A stretch of 8,486 bases of DNA from Acidobacteriaceae bacterium (GCA_003164255.1 PLST01000223.1:1-8486); one strand, 5' to 3'; numbered from the stretch's first letter, positions 1 to 6,873 are shown. Made by a program: numbers and translations. The notes: a model not told the origin generated them from the sequence alone.

Positions 1-291
1 GGCAATCTCGTCTGTCCCTCCAGCTATGACCTCGGCGAAAAGATCCGCGTCGCCCTGCTCAGCGTCACTGAAGGCGAAGACAAGCCGCTCAAGTACCCGA
101 CGCTCTTCAACTCCGCTGATGCCGCCGTCATCACCAAGATCGACATCGCCGAGCCCTGCGGCTTCAATCGCGACCTCGCGCTCAAGAACATCAACGAGAT
201 CCGTCCCGGCATCCGCATCTTCGAAACCTCCGCCAAAACCGGCGCAGGCATGGATGACTGGCTGGCGTACTTGGCTGAAGCGCGGAGCTGA
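1..291 (+). CDS. hypB: Hydrogenase maturation GTPase HypB (C-terminal part, 5' truncated by window edge)
   Basis: HypB is a cytoplasmic SIMIBI-class GTPase that, with HypA, delivers nickel to the large subunit of [NiFe] hydrogenase during active-site assembly. The window opens in frame at codon position 1 and gives 96 residues before a TGA stop. Visible family signatures are the opening GNLVCPSSYDLGE, followed by LLSVTEGEDKPLKYP, the guanine-specificity motif in VITKIDIAEP (TKID), and the G5-like ETSAKTGAGMDDW near the end. This matches the final third of HypB. The P-loop and any N-terminal histidine-rich nickel store lie outside the window. The gene after it is on the opposite strand, so hypB is the last gene of its transcription unit, presumably a hyp/hydrogenase cluster to the left (inference). 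I see no clear hairpin-plus-T terminator in the 130 bases after the stop. Confidence 0.95.
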   Translation, partial: GNLVCPSSYDLGEKIRVALLSVTEGEDKPLKYPTLFNSADAAVITKIDIAEPCGFNRDLALKNINEIRPGIRIFETSAKTGAGMDDWLAYLAEARS

Positions 292-421
292 AACGGGGCG
301 TGAGTTTCTTATCTCAGCGATTCATGCACTCGAAAACGGTGATTCTGGCATCCCGCTCCAGCGTGGCCGGAAACATGATCAGTCGGAAACTGCCGGATAG
401 GTGGTGCCCCTCCAAAGCCCC

Positions 422-1276
422 TCAGGTCTGCTTTGGCTTAGGCCAATAGGCAAGCAGGATACTCACAAAACAAGCGATCAAAAGCGTGCTGTACTCTACA
501 CCTTCTTTGCCGGGGCCGACTATGCTATCAGGGCCAATCACGAACCAGTGAGGAGCGTGAAAGAGCCATATTCCCGTGCACAGCACGAGCATGTGCCCAA
601 GGCAGGCTGGAACCACCAGCCGCCCTGCAATCAATGCCAGAGAAGACGCAATCTGAAGGAACATGGATCCCCACACCAGCTGAACACCGAATGGGAAGCC
701 AAGGGAGGAGAAGTATAAGCCGAGATCGTTGAGCCCGGCCGGATCCCTCAAACCGCCGATGGGGTGAATGATCAGAATGGATGCTGAAGCGATGCGAACG
801 AACTCAAGCGCGCGACGGGCAGAGGCAGTGTCGCGGCCTGGAAGATGCGATTCTTCCGTTACCTTGCGCCTGTACGTCCAGAGAACGGCTAGCAAACAGG
901 CAATCAACAATACGCTGAACTCTGATCCTTGCTGATGTTCGCCGTCTGCCAGGCCCACGGTCCGCCACTTGGGTGCATGAATGAGAAAAATCCCCATCGC
1001 GAGTATGGAGATATGCCCGATGCAGGCTGGGACGACAAGTCTCCGAGCCACAAGCGCCAACGAACATCCGATTTGAAGCAACACCACAGCCCACGCCAGG
1101 CCTGATCCGAATGGCAGGTGATGAGACTCGAGGATGTGACCGAAGCCGCGAATATTGGCGGGATGGAGCAACGCATAGATCGGGTGCGTGATGAGGATGA
1201 AAGCCACCCAGACCCGGACGATGTTGATGCTGCGGTCCGCATCATGCGCTGGACCGTTAAACCAGTCTTTATTCAT
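422..1276 (-). CDS. Integral membrane protein of two tandem DoxX-like domains
   Basis: The product is a 284-residue, strongly hydrophobic inner-membrane protein of unknown function. It consists of two homologous halves of roughly 115 residues joined by a charged linker (about residues 136-158). Matching landmarks recur at an offset of 140 residues: V20/V160 with R21/R161, HP at 31/171, ARRLVVPACIGH at 77-88 against AGRLVVPACLGH at 217-228, FLIHAPKW at 97 against WLFHAPHW at 237, and LLIACL at 123 against LLIACF at 265. Each half resembles one DoxX-family four-helix unit, a family whose members are usually single-unit proteins of about 130-150 residues. DoxX-type proteins are linked to quinone- or thiol-associated membrane oxidoreduction in some bacteria, but no specific function can be assigned here. 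I chose ATG at 1276 because GAGA lies 6 bases upstream; a TTG at 1294 would add six residues and has no ribosome-binding site. The gene is monocistronic and lies tail to tail with hypB. Confidence 0.8.
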   Translation of the reverse strand: MNKDWFNGPAHDADRSINIVRVWVAFILITHPIYALLHPANIRGFGHILESHHLPFGSGLAWAVVLLQIGCSLALVARRLVVPACIGHISILAMGIFLIHAPKWRTVGLADGEHQQGSEFSVLLIACLLAVLWTYRRKVTEESHLPGRDTASARRALEFVRIASASILIIHPIGGLRDPAGLNDLGLYFSSLGFPFGVQLVWGSMFLQIASSLALIAGRLVVPACLGHMLVLCTGIWLFHAPHWFVIGPDSIVGPGKEGVEYSTLLIACFVSILLAYWPKPKQT

Positions 1277-1750
1277 AAAGCATCTCGAAGGCAATTTTGG
1301 CCGTATGTCAGAGTGGAGCGGCGAGGCATAGCTTTCACGATAGCGTAGTTACGGCCATGACAGGATGCGGAAAAACTCCGAGGGTGAGTTGGTTTGTATC
1401 AGGGCACGAGTTTACTCGTGCCGAAAAGGCAGCAAAATAGGTGTCGGGCTTCAGCCCCTGCTAATTTCGCCCGACCACAGACGCCTTTTTCCGCAGCCCC
1501 ATGAGCCCGGAGCTCAGCCCCTGGCACGGTAATTATTTCCGAAGGACGAGCAAAGTAATCCAGGTACTTCTCAACTGACGCCAAAGTGAGATCCGAGCTC
1601 CGACTCGGCGTTGATTCTCAGTTCCGGGTGTGTAGTCGCCAAACATTCCCCAACTCCGGGAACGCCGAAGGTGGGGCTCTCTCCGGGCCGCTGTGCACCA
1701 GCGCTTCCTGCCTTCGTGTAGTTTCCGCGGGCGCGTGTTCTTATTGTTTT
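1277..1750. other. Gene-poor region between the divergent DoxX-like and MFS genes
   Basis: These 474 bases separate two divergently transcribed genes and should hold both promoters, though I could not pick a convincing -35/-10 pair for either. The middle (about 1391-1515) is the hairpin-rich repeat listed separately. A 61-codon minus-strand reading frame at 1399-1584 is read through that repeat, and a 55-codon in-frame extension of the MFS gene starts with GTG at 1586. Neither has a ribosome-binding site or recognisable protein character, so I do not call them as genes. The segment around 1650-1700 is rich in CCGGG/CCCCA runs without a clean stem. Confidence 0.6.
1391..1515 (-). repeat. Hairpin-rich intergenic repeat element, Acidobacteriota type
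   Basis: The segment carries three compact inverted repeats. A 9-base perfect stem GGCACGAGT/ACTCGTGCC with a TT centre lies at 1403-1422. GGGCT/AGCCC lies at 1446-1457. GAGC/GCTC around CCGGA lies at 1503-1515. Read on the minus strand, the order is a ...GGGCTGAAGCCC... unit, a TGCTGCCTTTTC segment, then the GGCACGAGT hairpin followed by CCTGATACAAACC. From memory, this composite (a GGGCTGAAGCCC unit followed by a GTGCC hairpin and CTGATACAAACC) resembles dispersed non-coding repeats common between genes in Acidobacteriota genomes; I cannot confirm the copy number from one window. It has no protein gene and no flanking direct repeats that I can see. Element boundaries are approximate and the strand is by convention. 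It could act as an RNA structure or simply be a non-autonomous repeat. Confidence 0.6.
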
Positions 1751-3205
1751 ATGGGTCCAACAGATCCTTCGAATGGAATAACGGATTCAGTAACTCCCTC
1801 TGCTGCCAGCAGACGGCTACTGCCGTGGCTTGTCGCGTTCGCATTTTTCATGGAGTCGCTCGATACCACCATCCTCAATACGGCTGTGCCCACAATCTCG
1901 GCAGCTCTGCACGTTGCGCCTCTCAGCATGAAGGCCGTGCTGGCCAGCTATACGTTGAGTCTCGCCGTGTTCATCCCCATCAGCGGTTGGGTTGCCGACA
2001 GATTCGGAACTCGACGTGTGTTCGCTGCTGCAATCGGACTTTTTACTCTGGGTTCATTCTTGTGCGGCATCTCGAGCAACATCCACTTACTCGTTGCCTG
2101 CCGCATCCTGCAGGGCTGCGGCGGCTCCATGATGGTGCCCGTAGGCCGGCTCACCCTGGTGCGGACGTTTGCGAAATCCGATCTTCTCCGTACCATGAGC
2201 TTCGTTTCGATTCCGGCCCTGATTGCTCCAATGCTCGGACCCATCGCAGGCGGTCTGATTGTTGACTATCTTCATTGGCGGGTGATTTTCTTTCTCAACA
2301 TCCCCATCGGTCTCGTCGGCTTGATCCTCGTGTATCTGCATCTGCCCGATTACCGGGAAGAGACTCACCCGCTGGACACGGTAGGATTGATCCTTTTTGG
2401 CTCCGGCATCGCCCTGCTGTCGTACGTGCTTGAAGTCTTCGGCGAGCACACACTTAGCGTGCGCGAGATCTCTGGACTATTAGTGCTTTCTCTCGCATTG
2501 CTCGCTGGTTATTGGCAGCACGCGAAATCTCTCGCCTTCCCACTGCTCCAACTTGGCTTGTTCAAAATTCGTACCTTCCGCGCAGCTGTCAACGGCAGTT
2601 TTTTTACTCGCCTGGGTATCGGAGGGGTCCCGTTTCTCCTGCCCCTGCTGTATCAGGTAGGTCTCGGTTTCAGTCCGGTGCAGTCGGGCCTGCTCATCAT
2701 GCCGCAGGCCCTGGCAGCTATGAGCATGAAGATGGTCATGCCCCGTATCCTGTCAGTCATTGGCTATCGCTGGGTGCTCATCTCCAACACAATCGTAATT
2801 GGTCTTCTCCTTCTGCTGTTCGCGACCATCGGTCTTCATACTCCGGTGTGGATCATCGTGTTGCAGGCATTCTTTTATGGGGCCTTTACGTCTTTGCAGT
2901 ACACAAGCATGAATACGCTGGTCTATGCCGACACCACAGACGAAGAAAGCAGCGCCGCCAGTTCCATCGCCAGCACCATGCAACAGATGTCAATCAGCTT
3001 TGGCGTAGCGACCGCGGGATTGACGACAGCTTTTTTTGTTCCGAGTAATGGCCAATCCGGCGCAATGGAGATGATTCACGGTATCCACAAAGCCCTCGTG
3101 GCTCTCGGGGCATTGACCATTGTTTCGACGATTGTCTTCCAAAGCCTGAAGCGGGGGGACGGTGACGCGGTGAGTAACGAAAAAGTCTTACACTCGGGCG
3201 GTTGA
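1751..3205 (+). CDS. DHA2-family MFS drug/H+ antiporter, EmrB/QacA type
   Basis: This is a 484-residue inner-membrane exporter predicted to expel hydrophobic compounds in exchange for protons. It shows the ordered DHA2 signatures: LDTTILNTAVPTI in helix 1 (residues 37-49), motif A GWVADRFGTRR in the helix 2-3 loop (79-89), motif B RILQGCGGSMMVPVGR in helix 4 (118-133), motif C-like APMLGPIAGGLI in helix 5 (159-170), and WRVIFFLNIPIG (176-187). The hydrophobic pattern and length fit 14 transmembrane segments, ending in a polar tail. I start at ATG 1751 because the short soluble leader and first helix then match the family. The frame remains open upstream to GTG 1586, but those 55 residues are Cys-rich and unlike any MFS N-terminus. 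No good Shine-Dalgarno sequence precedes ATG 1751, so the start is less certain than the identity. No membrane-fusion (EmrA-like) partner or TetR/MarR regulator adjoins it, and the substrate is unknown. Confidence 0.9.
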   Translation: MGPTDPSNGITDSVTPSAASRRLLPWLVAFAFFMESLDTTILNTAVPTISAALHVAPLSMKAVLASYTLSLAVFIPISGWVADRFGTRRVFAAAIGLFTLGSFLCGISSNIHLLVACRILQGCGGSMMVPVGRLTLVRTFAKSDLLRTMSFVSIPALIAPMLGPIAGGLIVDYLHWRVIFFLNIPIGLVGLILVYLHLPDYREETHPLDTVGLILFGSGIALLSYVLEVFGEHTLSVREISGLLVLSLALLAGYWQHAKSLAFPLLQLGLFKIRTFRAAVNGSFFTRLGIGGVPFLLPLLYQVGLGFSPVQSGLLIMPQALAAMSMKMVMPRILSVIGYRWVLISNTIVIGLLLLLFATIGLHTPVWIIVLQAFFYGAFTSLQYTSMNTLVYADTTDEESSAASSIASTMQQMSISFGVATAGLTTAFFVPSNGQSGAMEMIHGIHKALVALGALTIVSTIVFQSLKRGDGDAVSNEKVLHSGG

Positions 3206-3289
3206 ACGGCGCCCGATCGGAGAGACGAACCATCCTCACTTACAAATAGGCCCCCGCCGCGACCTCATCCGCCGCAGCAGACCAACCCA

Positions 3290-3958
3290 CTAATACCCAA
3301 CCCCGCGAAATGCGACCCGATCCCGGATCACAAACGCCCGCGCCGTAATCATCCCGAACGCAAATCCGCCGATGTGCGCCATGTAAGCCACCCCGCCCGA
3401 CTGCGCATCCGCCACCACGCCCACATTCAGGATCTGCGTAAAAATCCAGAAGCCGATCAGCACCACCGCCGGAATGTACGACACGCGAAAGAAAATCAGA
3501 ATAAACCAGAACGTGCGAATCCTGTCCCGGGGAAAGGTTACGATAAACGCGCCCATCACCGCCGCAATCGCACCGCTCGCGCCCAGGCACGAAATCGTCG
3601 AGTTCGGAGCTGCCAGAATCTGCACCATCATCGCCGTCACGCCGCCGGCAAGATAAAAAATCACGTAACGCGCGTGCCCCATCACGTCTTCCATCGCCGG
3701 GCCAAACGCCCACAGGAAAATCATGTTGCCGATAATGTGCATCCAGCTCGCATGCAGGAACATTGAGGTGAGCAGCGTAATCGCGTGATGCCCATGCGTA
3801 ATGCGCACCGGAATCGCCGACCACGTCCGCACAAACCGGTTGCCGCCGCCCAGTTCTTCAAGAAAGACGAACGCGTTCACCAGGATAATCAGCAGCGTTG
3901 CTACAGCAGCCGAGCGCGGACGCCGCGATGCGTCCCCCAGTGGAATCAGGCCGCCCAT
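3290..3958 (-). CDS. Rhomboid-family intramembrane serine protease
   Basis: The 222-residue product is a six-helix rhomboid protease that would cleave transmembrane substrates within the inner membrane. All active-site landmarks are present: the helix-2 signature H69, H74 and N78 in LHASWMHIIGN, the catalytic serine S128 in LGASGA (GxSG), and the catalytic histidine H195 in AHIGGFAFGM. It has no extra C-terminal domain, only a short basic tail. Its ATG (3958-3956) shares one base with the TAA of the upstream iron-exporter gene (TAATG), so translation is probably coupled. A longer in-frame start at 4054 would add 32 residues that are simply the other gene read out of frame. Substrates cannot be read from sequence; the operon position suggests, but does not prove, a link with the exporter or membrane quality control. 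The gene converges on the MFS gene with 84 bases between them. Confidence 0.92.
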   Translation of the reverse strand: MGGLIPLGDASRRPRSAAVATLLIILVNAFVFLEELGGGNRFVRTWSAIPVRITHGHHAITLLTSMFLHASWMHIIGNMIFLWAFGPAMEDVMGHARYVIFYLAGGVTAMMVQILAAPNSTISCLGASGAIAAVMGAFIVTFPRDRIRTFWFILIFFRVSYIPAVVLIGFWIFTQILNVGVVADAQSGGVAYMAHIGGFAFGMITARAFVIRDRVAFRGVGY

Positions 3959-5163
3959 TACATGCCGCCCTTGCCCAGCAGAATGCCGATCCCATACGTC
4001 ACCGCGCCTTCCACCGCGCCCACCACCGTCATCTCCAGCCCCGACGACCACCACGACCGCACCGTGATCAGGCTCTTGGCCGCGCCCACCGCAAAATGCG
4101 CCGCCAGCGAAACCACAGCCGCCGCAATCACGGCCTCAACCCCGCTCAAAAAGAAAAACGGAATCACTGGGATCATCGCCCCCACCGCCGTCGAAAGCGC
4201 ACCAGAACTCGCCGACACCAGCGGATTCGACAACGCCTCCTCCGATGTTCCCAGCCGTTCGCTCGCCAGAGCCCGCAGCAGTTGCTCGGGATCGTTCGCA
4301 ATGTGGCTCACCATGTGCAGAGCATCCGCTTCCGGCAGCCCCTTCACCTGGTAGTAGAGCGAGAGCAGCTCCCGCGCCTCGGGTCCGTTCATCGCAATCG
4401 CTTCCCGTTCCCTGGCCAGCTCCGCGTGGTAAATCTCGCGCTCGCTCTTCGCCGCCAGGTACGCGCCTGAACCCATCGACAACGCCGATGCAATCATGCC
4501 CGAAAGGCCCGCCAGCAGCACGTATTTGCTGTCGCCTGCCGTCGCGCCTGATACGCCTGAAACAATTCCGAAGATCGCGCCTAGTCCGTCGTTTACCCCG
4601 TAAATCGCGTCGCCAATCCACGCCCCCGGCTGCTTGCGCCCTTCGTTCCGCTTGGCCAGCATCTCGGTCAGCACCGCCTGCGCCTCAATCTTCGGCGCAC
4701 CCGCGGGAGGCGTGTAGTGCCCGCGCAACAGCGATCCCAGCTCCCGATAATGATCCTTCTCGTCCTCGATGACGTGGTCGAGAATCGCATTCGATCCCTC
4801 GTCGCCGAGAGCCTTCAGTTGCTCGCCGTAATTGGCGATGTGCCGGCTCTCCTCAATCTCCAGCCGCCGCAGCGCCATCCGTATTCCGCCCGCGCGGTTC
4901 GCCAGCGAATCCGCCTCGCCCCCGGGGTTGCCCTTGTACGCAGGCTCCGGACCGCCCAGTTCCTTGATCCGCTCAGCCCACAGCTCTGCATGTTCCAGCT
5001 CCGCCGTGGCCAGGTGCCGCAGTACCTGCGCGCGCACTGGCTCCGTGTCCCGGTCTGCCAGAGCCTTGTAGGTGGAGTAGCCCTCCATCTCGGCCTGCCA
5101 GTTCCCCTCCAGGCACTCCAGGATCTTCTTCAGCTTCGCCGGACTCAGCGTTGCACTCGCCAT
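3958..5163 (-). CDS. mbfA: Erythrin-VIT1 iron exporter, MbfA-like (ferritin-like domain fused to VIT1/CCC1)
   Basis: This 401-residue protein joins an N-terminal ferritin/rubrerythrin-like four-helix domain (about 10-148) to a C-terminal VIT1/CCC1 membrane domain (about 180-401). Candidate di-iron ligands are E25/E27 (QAEMEGY), E55 with H58 (AELEH), E104/E105 with H108 (EIEESRH) and E135 with H138 (EDEKDH). The VIT1 part shows GDAIYGVNDGLGAIFGIVSG (183-202) and SALSMGSGAYLAAKSEREIY (226-245), plus hydrophobic helices near 322-362 and 376-397. Characterised relatives (MbfA of Agrobacterium and Bradyrhizobium) export iron from the cytoplasm and protect against iron and peroxide stress, often under Irr or Fur control; I see no identifiable iron box here. 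The ATG at 5163 is preceded by AGG 9 bases upstream within GGCAGGTAG. It is the first gene of a two-gene unit with the rhomboid protease. The symbol is by homology only. Confidence 0.9.
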   Translation of the reverse strand: MASATLSPAKLKKILECLEGNWQAEMEGYSTYKALADRDTEPVRAQVLRHLATAELEHAELWAERIKELGGPEPAYKGNPGGEADSLANRAGGIRMALRRLEIEESRHIANYGEQLKALGDEGSNAILDHVIEDEKDHYRELGSLLRGHYTPPAGAPKIEAQAVLTEMLAKRNEGRKQPGAWIGDAIYGVNDGLGAIFGIVSGVSGATAGDSKYVLLAGLSGMIASALSMGSGAYLAAKSEREIYHAELAREREAIAMNGPEARELLSLYYQVKGLPEADALHMVSHIANDPEQLLRALASERLGTSEEALSNPLVSASSGALSTAVGAMIPVIPFFFLSGVEAVIAAAVVSLAAHFAVGAAKSLITVRSWWSSGLEMTVVGAVEGAVTYGIGILLGKGGM

Positions 5164-5278
5164 GCGTGTCTACCTGCCTTTTTATTGAGAATAGCGGAAG
5201 ACGCCGCCCCCCGGTAGCCGCAGACCAGCATCAACGCTCGCCAACGCACCATCGCCAACCGGCGTACCATTGAGGCGC

Positions 5279-5413
5279 ATGTCCCCCAGATCCAGCAGAC
5301 CCAAACCCCGCCGACGCAAGCCGAACCTGATTCTCGTCGCCGTTGTCGCGTTTGCCCTGCTGCTGCTTTTATTGCGGATGGTCAGCTTTGTCGCCGGACA
5401 TCACCGCCTATAG
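5279..5413 (+). CDS. Small single-pass membrane protein (44 residues), hypothetical
   Basis: An ATG reading frame of 44 codons ends in TAG. The translation has a strongly basic N-terminus (MSPRSSRPKPRRRKPN), then one hydrophobic stretch of about 20 residues (LILVAVVAFALLLLLLRMV), then a short tail SFVAGHHRL. This is the classic layout of a positive-inside, single-pass membrane miniprotein. GAGG lies 3 bases before the ATG, a rather tight ribosome-binding site. It is divergent from the iron exporter (115 bases between the starts), and its last 6 bases overlap the 3' end of the convergent glycosyltransferase gene, filling a gap that would otherwise be unusually long for this window. I do not recognise a family. 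A short frame in GC-rich DNA can arise by chance, so this rests on protein-like architecture and placement. Confidence 0.5.
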   Translation: MSPRSSRPKPRRRKPNLILVAVVAFALLLLLLRMVSFVAGHHRL

Positions 5414-6193
5414 CGCCCTGCCCTTCCCAGCCTGCCACGCCTTCACAAACTTCCAGTGCACATACACTGAGTGGTTCAGGTGCTGGATCAGCCCCTCGCG
5501 CCCATCAAGAATTCCAAGCCTGAACACATAGTTGTAAACAAACGTCGCCGCCGGATTCACCACCGCATTCCAAACCAGCGCGAACACCGTCCGCGGCGCG
5601 CGTCCGCCATCCACCAATATTCGCGCACCCGCCGTGCTGTAGCGGTTCATGTGCTCGATGTACTCCTCGAGCGTCGCGTAGCAGTGGTGAATCAGGTGCC
5701 CGCGCAGCTGCCCCACTGTCGGGTGGGATTGCTCCACCAATTCCATCGTCTCGTGCACCGGCCGATCCGCAAACCGTGCCGAACCCCGCCGAAACAGCCT
5801 CAGTTTCGGATCGGGCCAGTAGCCCCCGTGCCTCAGCGCCCTGCCCAGAAAATGGTTCAGCCGCGGAACGCGATAAGCGCTCATCGCCGGTTCCTGCTTG
5901 AGCAACTCTTGGATCTCTCGCGCTAACTCCGCGCTCACTTCCTCGTCTGCATCGAGTGACAGCACCCAATCCCCAGTCGCATGGGCAATGGCCGAGTTCT
6001 TCTGCCCGGCAAACCCCTTCCAAGGCTCCTCGAACACCCGCGCCCCAGCCTTCCGTGCGGCCTCTTGAGTCCCGTCCGTTGACCCCGAGTCCACCACCAC
6101 AATCTCGTGCGCCCACTCCACGCTCTTGAGCGTGCGCGGTAGGTTGGCCGCCTCGTTCAGCGTAATCAGCACAACAGAAAGAGTCTTCGCCAT
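5408..6193 (-). CDS. Family 2 glycosyltransferase, WaaE/KdtX-like (LPS core type)
   Basis: This is a 261-residue GT-A fold, inverting glycosyltransferase of the type that adds a sugar to lipopolysaccharide inner core or another envelope glycan from a nucleotide sugar at the cytoplasmic face. The sequence begins with SVVLITLNEAANLPRTLKS (6-24), typical of GT2. It then has EIVVVDSGSTDGT (30-42), GQKNSAI (63-69), the metal-binding DxD region LSLDADEEV (79-86), GGYWPDPKLRLFRR (123-136) and the likely catalytic-region RPVHE (144-148). The C-terminal part contains a hydrophobic, possibly membrane-associated segment near 203-230. This pattern is closest to the WaaE/KdtX subgroup (beta-1,4-glucosyltransferase on heptose), but acceptor and donor cannot be fixed without neighbouring waa genes, and none are here. 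ATG at 6193 gives a normal N-terminus although its Shine-Dalgarno sequence is weak. It appears monocistronic, divergent from the tail-tube gene by 75 bases. Confidence 0.9.
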   Translation of the reverse strand: MAKTLSVVLITLNEAANLPRTLKSVEWAHEIVVVDSGSTDGTQEAARKAGARVFEEPWKGFAGQKNSAIAHATGDWVLSLDADEEVSAELAREIQELLKQEPAMSAYRVPRLNHFLGRALRHGGYWPDPKLRLFRRGSARFADRPVHETMELVEQSHPTVGQLRGHLIHHCYATLEEYIEHMNRYSTAGARILVDGGRAPRTVFALVWNAVVNPAATFVYNYVFRLGILDGREGLIQHLNHSVYVHWKFVKAWQAGKGRAL

Positions 6194-6252
6194 CGAGCCC
6201 AGAATAACCTTTCACACCCCTCAAAAGTTGCATATTCCACTTTGCGCTTCGG

Positions 6253-6261
6253 TGCTACTCT
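6253..6261 (+). promoter_or_regulatory. Possible extended -10 for a leaderless tail-tube transcript
   Basis: TGCTACTCT fits the extended -10 pattern TGnTAnnnT and ends 7 bases before the ATG of the tail-tube gene, which would put transcription start at or next to the A of that ATG. The gene lacks a Shine-Dalgarno sequence, which is consistent with leaderless initiation. No -35 sits at a normal distance (TTGCAT at 6228 is 22 bases upstream), so the call is weak. Confidence 0.3.
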
Positions 6262-6268
6262 TCCTCGC

Positions 6269-6775
6269 ATGGTAGAGTTCCCCACCAATCCGACTCGCCT
6301 CGATCCCTACAAGAATTTCAACTTCCGCGTGAAGTGGGACAACAAGTTCATCCCTGCAATTTCGCGTGTCTCCGGTCTGCTGCGCACCACCGCCGTAGTC
6401 GAACATCGCGAAGGCGGCGACGTCAGCAGCAGCCACAAATCTCCGGCACTCACCCAGTTCGCGCCCATCACGCTTGAGCGCGGGCTAACCGATGATCCTT
6501 CTTTTGAGGCCTGGGCGAACCTGGTCTGGCAATACGGCGCAGGGTTTGGCTCCGAGTCTTCGCTCAACGAGTTCCGGAAAGAGGTCTGGATCGAGCTCTA
6601 CAACGAAGCCGGCCAGTTGGTTCGGCGCTATAAAGTTCATCGCTGCTGGCCCTCGGAGTATCGTCCGCTCTCCCCGCTCAACTCTGACTGCGCCGAGATG
6701 GTGATCGAGAGCCTCACCCTGCAGAACGAAGGGTGGGAGCGCGACACGTTCATCGACCCTCCTCCGCAAACCTAG
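6269..6775 (+). CDS. Orphan phage/eCIS tail-tube protein (T4 gp19-like, Afp1/Pvc1 type)
   Basis: The 168-residue product resembles the gp19-like family that forms the inner tube of contractile tails in phages and extracellular contractile injection systems. Typical features in order are YKNFNFRVKWDNKFIPAISRVSGL (residues 14-37), EHREGGDVSSS (45-55), the strand-turn FAPITLERGLTDDPSFEAW (64-82), the ELYNEAGQLVRRYKVHRCWPSEYRP turn and strands (109-133), and the conserved end EMVIESLTLQNEGWERD (143-159). Length is slightly above the usual 145-155 because of a small insertion near 90-100 and a proline-rich tail. ATG 6269 gives a family-like start; TTG 6242 would add nine residues with no ribosome-binding site. 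No sheath, baseplate, AAA+ ATPase or toxin gene lies within the window: flanks are a glycosyltransferase and ruvX. It may be a lone remnant, a subunit supplied in trans to a distant cluster, or a repurposed tube protein. Confidence 0.85.
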   Translation: MVEFPTNPTRLDPYKNFNFRVKWDNKFIPAISRVSGLLRTTAVVEHREGGDVSSSHKSPALTQFAPITLERGLTDDPSFEAWANLVWQYGAGFGSESSLNEFRKEVWIELYNEAGQLVRRYKVHRCWPSEYRPLSPLNSDCAEMVIESLTLQNEGWERDTFIDPPPQT

Positions 6776-6873
6776 GGTCCGCACTTGACCTTTCGGGTTG
6801 TTCGCGTTGAAGGTGAACCCGCGCGACAGGCGGCAATCGACATCAAGAATAGCGGTCGTAGCGTCGTAGAACG

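Noticed and set aside
433..446. TTGGC-TTAG-GCCAA stem near the hypB/DoxX-like junction as a terminator.
   Set aside because: Only five base pairs, no T-tract, and it lies within the C-terminal codons of the DoxX-like gene.
1399..1584. 61-residue minus-strand frame.
   Set aside because: It is a read-through of the hairpin repeat; the open frame reflects the repeat's composition, not a gene.
1586..1750. 55-codon in-frame N-terminal extension of the MFS transporter from GTG 1586.
   Set aside because: The extension is Cys-rich, has no ribosome-binding site, and does not resemble a signal or MFS N-terminus. ATG 1751 gives the expected short leader before helix 1.
3195..3215. 6-base stem CGGGCG/CGCCCG just around the MFS stop codon as a possible terminator.
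   Set aside because: Loop of 9 bases, overlaps the end of the coding sequence, and no T-run follows on the plus strand. On the minus strand the T-run is about 10 bases away.
3374..5217. Several long plus-strand frames opposite the rhomboid and iron-exporter genes.
   Set aside because: They are Arg/His/Pro-rich antisense translations of GC-rich minus-strand genes that carry clear catalytic and metal-binding motifs.
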